DNA of 64,000 nt from Blastomonas natatoria (GTDB lineage Bacteria; Pseudomonadota; Alphaproteobacteria; Sphingomonadales; Sphingomonadaceae): assembly GCF_003201955.1 (NCBI RefSeq), contig NZ_QJJM01000003.1, positions 172,538 through 236,537 of the forward strand, given 5' to 3'. The translations under genes and the position numbers were made by a program. This document shows positions 41,553-49,129 of the stretch, piece after piece; the first letter of the stretch is position 1; every line of letters begins with the position of its first letter. The notes under the pieces were generated by a model that was given only the letters and a program-made list of their open reading frames with translations, made no database searches and had not been told where the DNA came from.

Positions 41553-42782
41553 ATGCCTTTGCCGAGCAACGTCACAGCCGAGCGCCGGACCTTCGTCACG
41601 TATCTCGAATGCTCGATGACCAGTGAGCGCTACGAGGCTGACAAGGCGCATGGCCTCTCGCGCGTCGGCCGCCCCCTGCTGGTGCGCTACGACCTGCCGG
41701 CGATCGCTGCACACCTGGACCGCGACGAACTGGAGCGGCGCGATACCGATCTGTGGCGCTGGCGCGAGCTGTTGCCGGTGCGCGACGCACGAAATATCGT
41801 CAGCCTGGGCGAGATCGAGACGCCGCTGATTCCGCTGCCCAAGTCGGGCGGGGCGAGCGTGCTGGTCAAGGACGAGGGCAGGCTGCCCACCGGATCGTTC
41901 AAGGCACGCGGGCTCGTCATGGCGGTGTCGATGGCCAAGGCACTGGGCGTCACACGGATCGCCATGCCGACCAACGGCAATGCGGGGGCCGCGCTTGCCG
42001 CCTATGCAACGCGTTGCGGTATCGAGACGGTGGTCTTCTGCCCCGACGACACGCCCGAGATCAATGTGCGCGAGATCGCGCTGCAGGGTGCGCGCGTCTG
42101 GCGGGTCAACGGCCTGATCGACGATTGCGGTGCGATCGTCGCCGAGGGTGCGAAGCAAGGCCGCTGGTACGATGTCTCGACGCTGAAGGAGCCTTACCGG
42201 ATCGAGGGCAAGAAGACGATGGGGCTGGAACTCGCCGCGCAATTCGGCTGGAGCCTGCCGGATGCGATTTTTTATCCCACCGGCGGCGGCACGGGCATGA
42301 TCGGAATGTGGAAGGCGTTCGACGAGCTCGAAGCTCTGGGCTGGATCGGCCCTGAGCGCCCGAAGATGTTCGCGGTCCAGGCATCGGGCTGCGCGCCGAT
42401 CGTCAAGGCATTCGACGACGGGGTCGAGCATGCCGAGCGCTGGGAGAATGCCGAAACGGTCGCCGCGGGAATTCGCGTGCCGCGCGCGGTCGGCGATTTC
42501 CTGATCCTGCGCGCCGTGCGTGAAAGCGGCGGCAAGGCACTGGCGGTGGACGACCAGGCGATCGAACGCGCGGTGGTGCAGGCGGCCAAGCAGGACGGGC
42601 TGTTGCTTTGCCCCGAAGGCGGCGCGACGCTGGCGGCCTATCACGACGCGCTTGCCGCCGGATTGGTAAGCAAGGGCGACCGGGTGGTGCTGTTCAACTG
42701 CGCGACGGGTCTCAAATACCCGATGCCGGACGATTCGCGCACGCTGGACCGCCACGCGCGAATCGATTTCGACGCGCTCTAG
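41553..42782 (+). CDS. thrC: Threonine synthase, zinc ribbon lost
   Basis: 409 residues from ATG 41553. The pyridoxal phosphate lysine is Lys117 in LPTGSFKARG, followed by PTNGNAGAALAAYA and the glycine-rich PTGGGTGMIG. These are the features of threonine synthase, which makes threonine from O-phosphohomoserine. Relatives often carry an N-terminal four-Cys ribbon; here only Cys20 of that region remains (LECSMTSERYEADKAHGLSRVGRPLLVRYDL). Confidence 0.85.
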   Translation: MPLPSNVTAERRTFVTYLECSMTSERYEADKAHGLSRVGRPLLVRYDLPAIAAHLDRDELERRDTDLWRWRELLPVRDARNIVSLGEIETPLIPLPKSGGASVLVKDEGRLPTGSFKARGLVMAVSMAKALGVTRIAMPTNGNAGAALAAYATRCGIETVVFCPDDTPEINVREIALQGARVWRVNGLIDDCGAIVAEGAKQGRWYDVSTLKEPYRIEGKKTMGLELAAQFGWSLPDAIFYPTGGGTGMIGMWKAFDELEALGWIGPERPKMFAVQASGCAPIVKAFDDGVEHAERWENAETVAAGIRVPRAVGDFLILRAVRESGGKALAVDDQAIERAVVQAAKQDGLLLCPEGGATLAAYHDALAAGLVSKGDRVVLFNCATGLKYPMPDDSRTLDRHARIDFDAL

Positions 42783-42800
42783 GTTTCTCCCATTCCCGTC

Positions 42801-42820
42801 ATTCCCGCGAACGCGGGAAT
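42801..42820. repeat. Perfect hairpin of dispersed-repeat type
   Basis: ATTCCCGCG AA CGCGGGAAT, 9-bp perfect stem. The sequence CGTCATTCCCGCGAACGCGGGAAT is a type often repeated between genes in proteobacterial genomes (general knowledge). Confidence 0.65.
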
Positions 42821-42854
42821 CCCGCTTGTCCTGCAACCGTTGCGCGGGAGCGGG

Positions 42855-42874
42855 ACCCCCGCCTTCGGGGGGGT
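42855..42874. terminator. GC-rich hairpin between convergent genes
   Basis: ACCCCC GCCTTC GGGGGGGT, six pairs around a 6-base loop. It ends the threonine synthase transcript on one side and the acyl-CoA dehydrogenase transcript on the other; it has no strong U-run. Confidence 0.5.
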
Positions 42875-42900
42875 GACGGTCATGGATTGCCTTAAAATCG

Positions 42901-44004
42901 TTATAGCGGGAACGCCTGGCGGATCGCCAGAAGTCGCCGCAGCGCACGGCCGAGCGGCAGTTCCTCCGACATGCCCATGCCGCCGTGCAGCTGGATCGCC
43001 TGCTTGCCGACCTCGACCCCATCTTCGCTGACCGCGCGATAGGCGGCGCGTGCGGCGCGGGTCATTTCGGCGGCATCGCCAGCGGCATCGTGCGTGACCG
43101 CCTCATAGACCAGCGAACGCGCCTGATCGAAGGCAACCTGCATGTCGACCATGCGGTGCTGCAGCACCTGGAACGAGGCGAGCGGCACGCCGAACTGCTT
43201 GCGGTCCATGGTATAGGCCTGGGTGGCGAGGCACACGCGGCGCATGATGCCGGTGCCTTCCGCCGCGAGCAGCAGCCGCGCCTTGTCGATCACCTTTTCG
43301 AGCGCCTCGGCCGCCGCGCCCGGGCCGAGCAGCAATGCGTCAGCACCCAGCGTCGCGCCGTCGAGCTTCACATCGGCGACCCAATGGTCGTCGCGCAAGC
43401 GATAGGGGGTGACGGTGACGCCCGCGCCATCGGCAGGAACGAGGAACAGGCCGAGGCCCGCCGAGCCGCTGCCCGGCTCGCCCTCGATCCGCGCGAGCAC
43501 GATGATCGTTTCGGCCGCCGCCGCACCATGGGCGAGCGACTTGTGGCCGCTGAGCGTCCAGCCGTCGGCGCTCTTCGTGGCCTTGGCTTCGCAATACCAG
43601 ATGTCGTGCCGCGCGCGCGGTTCGTGGAGTGCCACGCCCACCGGCGCGCCGCCCGAGACGATGCCCTCGATCAGGTCGCTGCGGCTCTGCGATTCCGGCG
43701 ACGCGGCGATCAGGCCGCCAGCAAGGATGGTGCTGGCGAGCACGGGTTCGACCACCAGGCCTTCGCCCAGCACTTCGAACAGGCTGACGCAATCGCCCAG
43801 GCCCGACTGGCCCTCGGCCTGCAGGCCGCCATCGGCTTCGGCAAAGGGCAGCATCAGCCATCCGGCCTCGGCCATCTCGGCCCAGAGCGCGGTGTTGAGC
43901 GGAGCTTCGCCCATCTGGCCTAGTTTATCATCGGCATAATGTTTCTGGGTGAAGCGGCGGGCGCTGTCGATCAGCAACTGCTGGTCATCATTGGGTGCGA
44001 ACAT
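42901..44004 (-). CDS. Acyl-CoA dehydrogenase-like subunit, probably non-catalytic
   Basis: 367 residues. The acyl-CoA dehydrogenase fold is clear: ASTILAGG, GWTLSGHKSLAHGAAAAETIIVLAR, RKQFGVPLASFQVLQHRMVDMQ and HGGMGMSEELPLGRALRRLL. The position where IVD/ChsE-type enzymes have the catalytic Glu reads Asp-Lys (VIDKARLLLAAEG), and the MCAD-type YEGT motif is absent at the C-terminus. It follows the next dehydrogenase gene in transcription and probably pairs with it in an alpha2beta2 enzyme. Confidence 0.8.
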   Translation of the reverse strand: MFAPNDDQQLLIDSARRFTQKHYADDKLGQMGEAPLNTALWAEMAEAGWLMLPFAEADGGLQAEGQSGLGDCVSLFEVLGEGLVVEPVLASTILAGGLIAASPESQSRSDLIEGIVSGGAPVGVALHEPRARHDIWYCEAKATKSADGWTLSGHKSLAHGAAAAETIIVLARIEGEPGSGSAGLGLFLVPADGAGVTVTPYRLRDDHWVADVKLDGATLGADALLLGPGAAAEALEKVIDKARLLLAAEGTGIMRRVCLATQAYTMDRKQFGVPLASFQVLQHRMVDMQVAFDQARSLVYEAVTHDAAGDAAEMTRAARAAYRAVSEDGVEVGKQAIQLHGGMGMSEELPLGRALRRLLAIRQAFPL

Positions 44005-44027
44005 GGATGTGAAATCCTGAATATCCG

Positions 44028-44057
44028 CCTGGCGCGGATCGGGTGATCCGCGCCAGG
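44028..44057. repeat. 13-bp hairpin between the dehydrogenase genes
   Basis: CCTGGCGCGGATC, loop GGGT, GATCCGCGCCAGG, a perfect stem just upstream of the downstream dehydrogenase start codon (44004). It may slow polymerase or set the ratio between subunits; a plain dispersed repeat is as likely. Confidence 0.55.
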
Positions 44058-44067
44058 TCTGATGCGC

Positions 44068-44097
44068 ACGTCCCTCGACTTCGCTCGGGACAAACGG
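44068..44097. repeat. Third arm of the fliP-fliQ repeat family
   Basis: ACGTCCCTCGACTTCGCTCGGGACAAACGG matches the arms of the 33169-33250 element almost base for base, including the CTCGGGACAAACGG end. It shows that the element is dispersed in this genome. Confidence 0.75.
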
Positions 44098-44113
44098 ATG
44101 GTGGGACTGGTCG

Positions 44114-45289
44114 TCAGATCCCTGCGGCCATCATCTTGGCGAGAATGTTCTTCTGCACCTCGTTGGTGCCGCCATAGATCGATTGCGCCCGGCCGAAGAG
44201 GAAGACCGACATCGCGTGCTCGCCTTCCTGGCCATAGGGATGGACCGGATCGTTCGCCGGACGCGGCAGCGCGGCAGGGCCCGCGATATCCAGCGCCAGT
44301 TCGGACACGTCCTGAGACAGCTCGGTGCCGAGCAGCTTCAGTGGCGCGACCAGCCGCATCGCCTCGGCCGACTGGCTCGGTGCCTCGAGCGCACGCGCCT
44401 CGAGTGCGGCCAGCTTGGCGAGCCGCTGTTCGAGCGAATCGAGCCGCTGCGCGATCACCGGATCGTTGATCGGCGGGTTGATGAAATGCTCGACCGAGCT
44501 TGCCCATTCGCGCAGGCGGATCAGGTCGCCGGTGGTGCGGGCGACACCCGCGATCCCGGCGCGCTCGTTGCCGAGCAGGAACTTGGCATAGGTCCAGCCG
44601 TCATTCTCGTTGCCGACCAGGTTCTTCACCGGTACGCGTACATCGGTGAAGAACACCTCGTTGAGGTGATGCATGCCGTCGATGGTGCGGATCGGCCGCA
44701 CCTCGATGCCCGGCGTGTTCATGTCGATCAGCAGGAACGAGATGCCGTTCTGCTGCTTCACCTCGGTATTGGTGCGCACCAGGCAGAAAATCCAGTCGGC
44801 CCAGTGGCCCTGGGTGGTCCAGGTCTTCTGGCCGTTGACCACATAATGGTCGCCATCGCGCACCGCGCGCGTCTTCAGGCTGGCAAGGTCCGATCCCGCG
44901 CCGGGCTCCGAATAGCCCTGGCACCAGAAGCGCGTGCCGTTGATGATGTGCGGCAGATGCTCGGCCTTCTGCTCTTCGGTGCCGAAGGTGTAGATGACCG
45001 GGCCGACCATGGTCAGGCCGAACGGGCTGTACGAAGGCGCACCCGCCTTGGTCGATTCATCGGCGAAGATGCGCTTCTTGGCGAGCGACCATTCGCAGCC
45101 GCCATATTGCTTGGGCCAGCCGGGTGCGCCCCAGCCGCGCTTGGCACGAACGCCCTGCCACCAGGCGGTCAGTTCCTTGCTGCTATTGGCAAAGCCGTCT
45201 GCGGCAAAGCGCTTTTCGGGCGGCAGCTCGGCATCGAGAAATGCGCGAACCTCGGCGCGGAAGCTCTCCAGGTCTTCGTCTTCGGTCAT
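44114..45289 (-). CDS. Acyl-CoA dehydrogenase, catalytic subunit
   Basis: 391 residues from ATG 45289 (MTEDEDLES), with AGGTGAGGA upstream; an in-frame ATG at 45394 would add 35 unrelated residues. FAD-binding features WCQGYSEPGAGSDLASLKTRAVRDGDHYVVNGQKTWTT are intact. The MCAD-type Glu is replaced (YGGT in SIYGGTNEVQ), while GNERAGIAG provides a Glu at the helix G site used by isovaleryl-CoA and steroid-side-chain dehydrogenases. It would oxidise an acyl-CoA together with the partner encoded downstream. Confidence 0.85.
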   Translation of the reverse strand: MTEDEDLESFRAEVRAFLDAELPPEKRFAADGFANSSKELTAWWQGVRAKRGWGAPGWPKQYGGCEWSLAKKRIFADESTKAGAPSYSPFGLTMVGPVIYTFGTEEQKAEHLPHIINGTRFWCQGYSEPGAGSDLASLKTRAVRDGDHYVVNGQKTWTTQGHWADWIFCLVRTNTEVKQQNGISFLLIDMNTPGIEVRPIRTIDGMHHLNEVFFTDVRVPVKNLVGNENDGWTYAKFLLGNERAGIAGVARTTGDLIRLREWASSVEHFINPPINDPVIAQRLDSLEQRLAKLAALEARALEAPSQSAEAMRLVAPLKLLGTELSQDVSELALDIAGPAALPRPANDPVHPYGQEGEHAMSVFLFGRAQSIYGGTNEVQKNILAKMMAAGI

Positions 45290-45465
45290 GATCCTCACCT
45301 TGTCCTGAACGGTTGATTTGACGCTAATCTGCACCGCCACCACCCAAATGCAAGGCGCGATCGCCAAGAAACTGACGCATTGCCGCGATAGCATGATAGG
45401 CTAGCCAATGCGGCACCGGAGATGACGCTACGGCGCACTAAGGTCGGGCAGAAGGGAACAGGAAC

Positions 45466-47142
45466 ATGGGAAATTCGGCGCCGAACGCGCAGCCGGTCGA
45501 CAGCAGCGATCCCTATGCGCGGCTGGAACAGACCTTCCCGGTGCTGAGCGAGGACATGGCGGGACGAATCGCGCGGTTCGGCCATTGCGAGACGCTGGCC
45601 GACGGCGATCATGTCTTCCACCGCGGCGAGCGCGGAGTCGATTTCTTCCTCGTGCAGACCGGCGAGATCGAGATCATTGACCATGGCGATCATGGCGAGG
45701 AGGGCATCGTCCACCGCCATTGCGCACGGCAGTTCACGGGCGAGCTCGACCTGTTCAACGATCGCAAGATCCTGGTCAGCGGGCGCGCGGTGGGGCCGAC
45801 CGAGGTGATCCGCGTGCCCCGCGCCGATTTCCGGCGGCTGATCGTCGCCGAGCCCGATATCGGCGAGATCATCATGCGCGCGTTCATCCTGCGCCGCGTT
45901 GCACTGATGCAGCATCAGCAGGGCGCGGTGACTCTGGTCGGTCCGGCGCGCAGCGCGGATACGGTGCGGATCAACGCCTTTCTGACGCGCAACGGCTATC
46001 CGCACCGCACGATCGACTCTTCGAGCGATCCCGATGCGGCGGCGTTCCTCGAAGGCTTCGGCCTCGGCGCTGCCGACCTGCCGGTGGTGATTTCCGAAGA
46101 GCAGATCCTGCGCAATCCGAGCACGCACGATCTGGCCGATGCGCTGGGCGTCGCGGTGGCAATCGACCAGCAGCGGCTGCACGATCTGATCGTGGTGGGG
46201 GCGGGGCCGGCGGGCCTCGCCGCAGCCGTCTATGCCGCGTCCGAGGGGCTCGACACGCTGATCATCGAATCGACCGCGCCAGGCGGTCAGGCAGGGACGA
46301 GCAGCAAGATCGAGAATTATCTGGGCTTTCCCACCGGCATATCTGGCCAGGCGCTGGCCGGGCGGGCGCAGGTCCAGGCGCAGAAATTCGGCGCGCGGCT
46401 TGCGGTCTCGCGCGCTGCGACCGGGCTGGATTGCAGCGGCGGCCATTTCCGGCTGCAGCTCGAGGACGGCACGGTGGCCGAGGCGCGCGCGGTGGTGGCG
46501 GCAACCGGTGCGCGCTATCGCAAGCTCGACCTGCCCGATTATGCCCGGTTCGAGGGCGCGGGCATCTATTATGCCGCGACCGCGATGGAGGCGCAGCTGT
46601 GCGCGAACCGAGCCGTCGTGGTGGTCGGTGGCGGCAATTCGGCAGGCCAGGCCGCAGTCTATATGTCGCGCTTTGCCGCGCATGTGCACATCCTGGTGCG
46701 CAGCGAGGGGCTGGCTGCGACCATGTCGAGCTATCTGATCGACCGGATCGTGGCCTCGAACGCGATCACGCTGCACCCGTTCAGCGAGGTCTGCGCGCTG
46801 TCGGGCGACACGCATCTGGAAGAGCTCGTCTGGCGCGACCGGCGCAGCGGCGAGGAGACCCGGATCGAGGCAGGCGCGCTGTTCGTGATGATCGGCGCGC
46901 AGCCCTGCTCGGACTGGCTGCAAGGCTGTGCGACGCTCGACGATGCCGGGTTCATCGTCACCGGCGATGGCTGTTCGCCGTTCGAGACCAGCCGGCCCGG
47001 CCTGTTCGCGGTCGGCGATGTCCGCTCGGGTTCCGTCAAGCGCGTCGCCTCGGGCGTCGGCGAGGGTTCGGTGGTCATCCAGGCGGTCCATCGCTTCATC
47101 GAACGGCAAAAGACCGACGCGATGGGGTGCGGAAACAATTAA
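45466..47142 (+). CDS. cNMP-binding/thioredoxin-reductase-like fusion without redox cysteines
   Basis: 558 residues. Residues 20-140 form a cyclic-nucleotide-binding domain (FHRGERGVDFFLVQTGEIEI, ARQFTGELDLFN). Residues 155-225 look thioredoxin-fold-like. Then comes an FAD-binding GAGPAG (245-250) and a NAD(P) motif GGGNSAGQ (388-395) of thioredoxin reductase type. The site of the redox CxxC is YYAATAMEAQLC (368-379) and has no CxxC. It is likely a nucleotide-regulated flavoprotein of unknown substrate. It is divergent from the dehydrogenase gene. Confidence 0.85.
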   Translation: MGNSAPNAQPVDSSDPYARLEQTFPVLSEDMAGRIARFGHCETLADGDHVFHRGERGVDFFLVQTGEIEIIDHGDHGEEGIVHRHCARQFTGELDLFNDRKILVSGRAVGPTEVIRVPRADFRRLIVAEPDIGEIIMRAFILRRVALMQHQQGAVTLVGPARSADTVRINAFLTRNGYPHRTIDSSSDPDAAAFLEGFGLGAADLPVVISEEQILRNPSTHDLADALGVAVAIDQQRLHDLIVVGAGPAGLAAAVYAASEGLDTLIIESTAPGGQAGTSSKIENYLGFPTGISGQALAGRAQVQAQKFGARLAVSRAATGLDCSGGHFRLQLEDGTVAEARAVVAATGARYRKLDLPDYARFEGAGIYYAATAMEAQLCANRAVVVVGGGNSAGQAAVYMSRFAAHVHILVRSEGLAATMSSYLIDRIVASNAITLHPFSEVCALSGDTHLEELVWRDRRSGEETRIEAGALFVMIGAQPCSDWLQGCATLDDAGFIVTGDGCSPFETSRPGLFAVGDVRSGSVKRVASGVGEGSVVIQAVHRFIERQKTDAMGCGNN

Positions 47143-47144
47143 TT

Positions 47145-47169
47145 CCTCCCCGAGACAAGCTCGGGGAGG
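47145..47169. terminator. Terminator between convergent genes
   Basis: CCTCCCCGAG ACAAG CTCGGGGAGG, a perfect 10-bp stem with a 5-base loop, immediately after the flavoprotein stop and before the crotonase stop. Confidence 0.78.
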
Positions 47170-47180
47170 ATTCTAGTGGG

Positions 47181-47975
47181 CTACCTGTCCTTATAGTCCG
47201 GCGCCCTTTTCTCCATGAACGCGCGGCGCGCCTCGGCATAATCCTCGGTCATGCTGAGCAGGATCTGCTGCCGGTCCTCCAGCGCGAGCGCGGCTTCGAA
47301 GCCCGGCGCGTCGATATTGCGGCCCAGCGCATCCTTGCTCAGCCTCAGGCCCATGGGGCTGGCGAGCAGCATGTCGGCGGCGAGCGCCTCGGCCTTGCTT
47401 GCAATCTCTTCGGGTGCGGCGATCTCGCTGACGAAGCCGGCGGCGAACGCGCGCTCGGCCCCGACGAAACGGCCCGAAAGGATCATCTCGGCGGCGAGCG
47501 AGCTGCCCACCAGCCGGGGGAGGAAATAGCTCGACCCCATGTCGCAGCCGCCAAGGCCGATGCGGATATAGGCGGCGTTCATGCGGAAATCGGGGGTGCA
47601 ATAGCGCACGTCGCTAGACAGCAGCAGCGACATGCCGCCGCCGCACGCGGCACCTTGCGCGCAGGCAATGATCGGCTGCGGGCAGGCACGCATCAGCTGC
47701 ATCACCGTGGCGATCGCGCGCTGGGTGCGCCAGCCGCCATGCACCGCGCCCTCGCCCTCGCGCACCGGCCAGCCCTTGAGATCGAGCCCCGCGCAGAACG
47801 CCCGGCCCTCGGCGCGCAGGATGACGACGCGCACCGCCTCGCGGTCCTGCAGCCCCCGGAAATAGTCCTGCAATTGCAGGATCATCGGCTCGTCCATGGC
47901 GTTCAGGGATTCCGGACGGTTGAGCGTGACGGTTTCCACCGCACCGCCGGACGTGATCACAATGGGGTCGCTCAT
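47181..47975 (-). CDS. Crotonase-family protein lacking hydratase glutamates
   Basis: 264 residues from the ATG at 47975; AGAGG is well spaced there but too near to the ATG three codons earlier. The crotonase fold is clear (LNRPESLNAMDEPM, GRAFCAGLDLKG, oxyanion loop GAACGGGMSLLLSSD). The first catalytic Glu of enoyl-CoA hydratases is Ser in that loop, and the second region reads GLGGCDMGSSYFLPRLVG without the usual Glu. An isomerase or other CoA enzyme is more likely than a canonical hydratase. Confidence 0.8.
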   Translation of the reverse strand: MSDPIVITSGGAVETVTLNRPESLNAMDEPMILQLQDYFRGLQDREAVRVVILRAEGRAFCAGLDLKGWPVREGEGAVHGGWRTQRAIATVMQLMRACPQPIIACAQGAACGGGMSLLLSSDVRYCTPDFRMNAAYIRIGLGGCDMGSSYFLPRLVGSSLAAEMILSGRFVGAERAFAAGFVSEIAAPEEIASKAEALAADMLLASPMGLRLSKDALGRNIDAPGFEAALALEDRQQILLSMTEDYAEARRAFMEKRAPDYKDR

Positions 47976-48127
47976 GTTTCGCATCCTCTGCCTGGCCGCG
48001 CATTCGCCCGGAAGGCTTGGCGGACATATCGTGGTTAATCCGGTTTTAAGCCCTGACGGACTGGGCTAGAGCACCGGACTGCCGAACCTGGCTGCCCCTC
48101 GTCAACCGTCAAAGGCATTCCGCAACG

Positions 48128-48835
48128 ATGCTCTCCTCCCTCGCCCATCGCCTCAAGGGCCGGTCCGCCGGAGAGATCGTCCGCCTGATCGGGCACAATA
48201 TCGTCTATCATGCCCGCGAGCTTTCGCCTGAGGCGCGCCGCCGCAATCGCAAGTTTCGCGCCTTTGACGAACAATGGGGCACCGACACGTTCGAAATGCG
48301 GGAGCTCCATACGCTGACCGTGGACCCCGCTCTGGCCGCCCATGCCCGGCGCTATCAGGCGAGCAATGGCGGCAACATGTCCAGCTGGTTTGCGGATCTC
48401 AACGTGGACTTCACGCGCACGGCATTCATCGATTACGGCTGCGGCAAGGGAAGGGCCGTGCTCGAGGCGGCGCGGTTTCCCTTTGCGCGGGTGATCGGGG
48501 TCGAGTTTGCGCCCGAACTGGTCGACATTGCCCTGCGCAACCGCGAGATCATGGCCGCGAGGGGCGCGCTTGCCGCACCGGTCGAATTCCTGTGCATGGA
48601 TGCGGCGCGCTACCGGCCGCCTGTGGATCTCGATCTCGTCTGCTTCTTCTACGATCCCTTCGATGACACCGTGATGGCGCCGGTGGCCGAGCGCCTGACC
48701 GCGCTTGCCCAGCCGGTATCGGTCATCTATCTCGAGCCCCATTGCATCGGCCAGTTCCGCAAGTCCGGCCACTGGGCCGAAGGCATCAGCGTAGACAATC
48801 TGGTCCTGCGCAACCCGGCAGCGCTTGGCCGCTGA
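48128..48835 (+). CDS. Class I SAM-dependent methyltransferase
   Basis: 235 residues. AdoMet-binding motif I is FIDYGCGKGR (100-109), followed by the acidic VIGVEFAPELVD and motif-like CMDAARYRPPVDLDLVCFFYDPF. The substrate is not indicated. The N-terminal 60 residues are basic. The start follows a divergent gap from the crotonase gene. Confidence 0.8.
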   Translation: MLSSLAHRLKGRSAGEIVRLIGHNIVYHARELSPEARRRNRKFRAFDEQWGTDTFEMRELHTLTVDPALAAHARRYQASNGGNMSSWFADLNVDFTRTAFIDYGCGKGRAVLEAARFPFARVIGVEFAPELVDIALRNREIMAARGALAAPVEFLCMDAARYRPPVDLDLVCFFYDPFDDTVMAPVAERLTALAQPVSVIYLEPHCIGQFRKSGHWAEGISVDNLVLRNPAALGR

Positions 48836-49129
48836 TGGGGGCAGGGCACCATTCGTCACCAGATTGGTTGTAAATCACCCTCATTCTCTTGTCTTTTTTC
48901 TTCGCTGATGCTTAACCGGATGCAGGGGCGAGGTTTGCTGATTTCATAATGAAGCGGTTTATCCTTGCGGGATAAGGTGTGGCCCGGGCGTCCGGATGCA
49001 TTTGGCTGTGATCCGTCGCACAAGGCGGACCTGGCTGGCTGCTAGGCGGTGGGACCAGACTGACTCCCGGCGTTCCGAGACGGGGTCGCACCCTCTCAAT
49101 CCCTTCGGGGTTCTGGAACCTGAAACCGC
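48836..49129 (+). promoter_or_regulatory. Leader and promoter region of the two-partner secretion operon
   Basis: No gene is seen in these 294 bases. The first part (to about 48960) is AT-richer than its surroundings and carries a weak TTGCTG-17-TTTATC promoter-like pair near 48936. The rest is GC-rich and can fold: TCCGTC/GGCGGA near 49013 and AATCCC/GGGGTT near 49096. The stretch from 48970 to 49129 would be a long untranslated leader before the TpsB ATG. No known riboswitch pattern was recognised. Confidence 0.35.
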
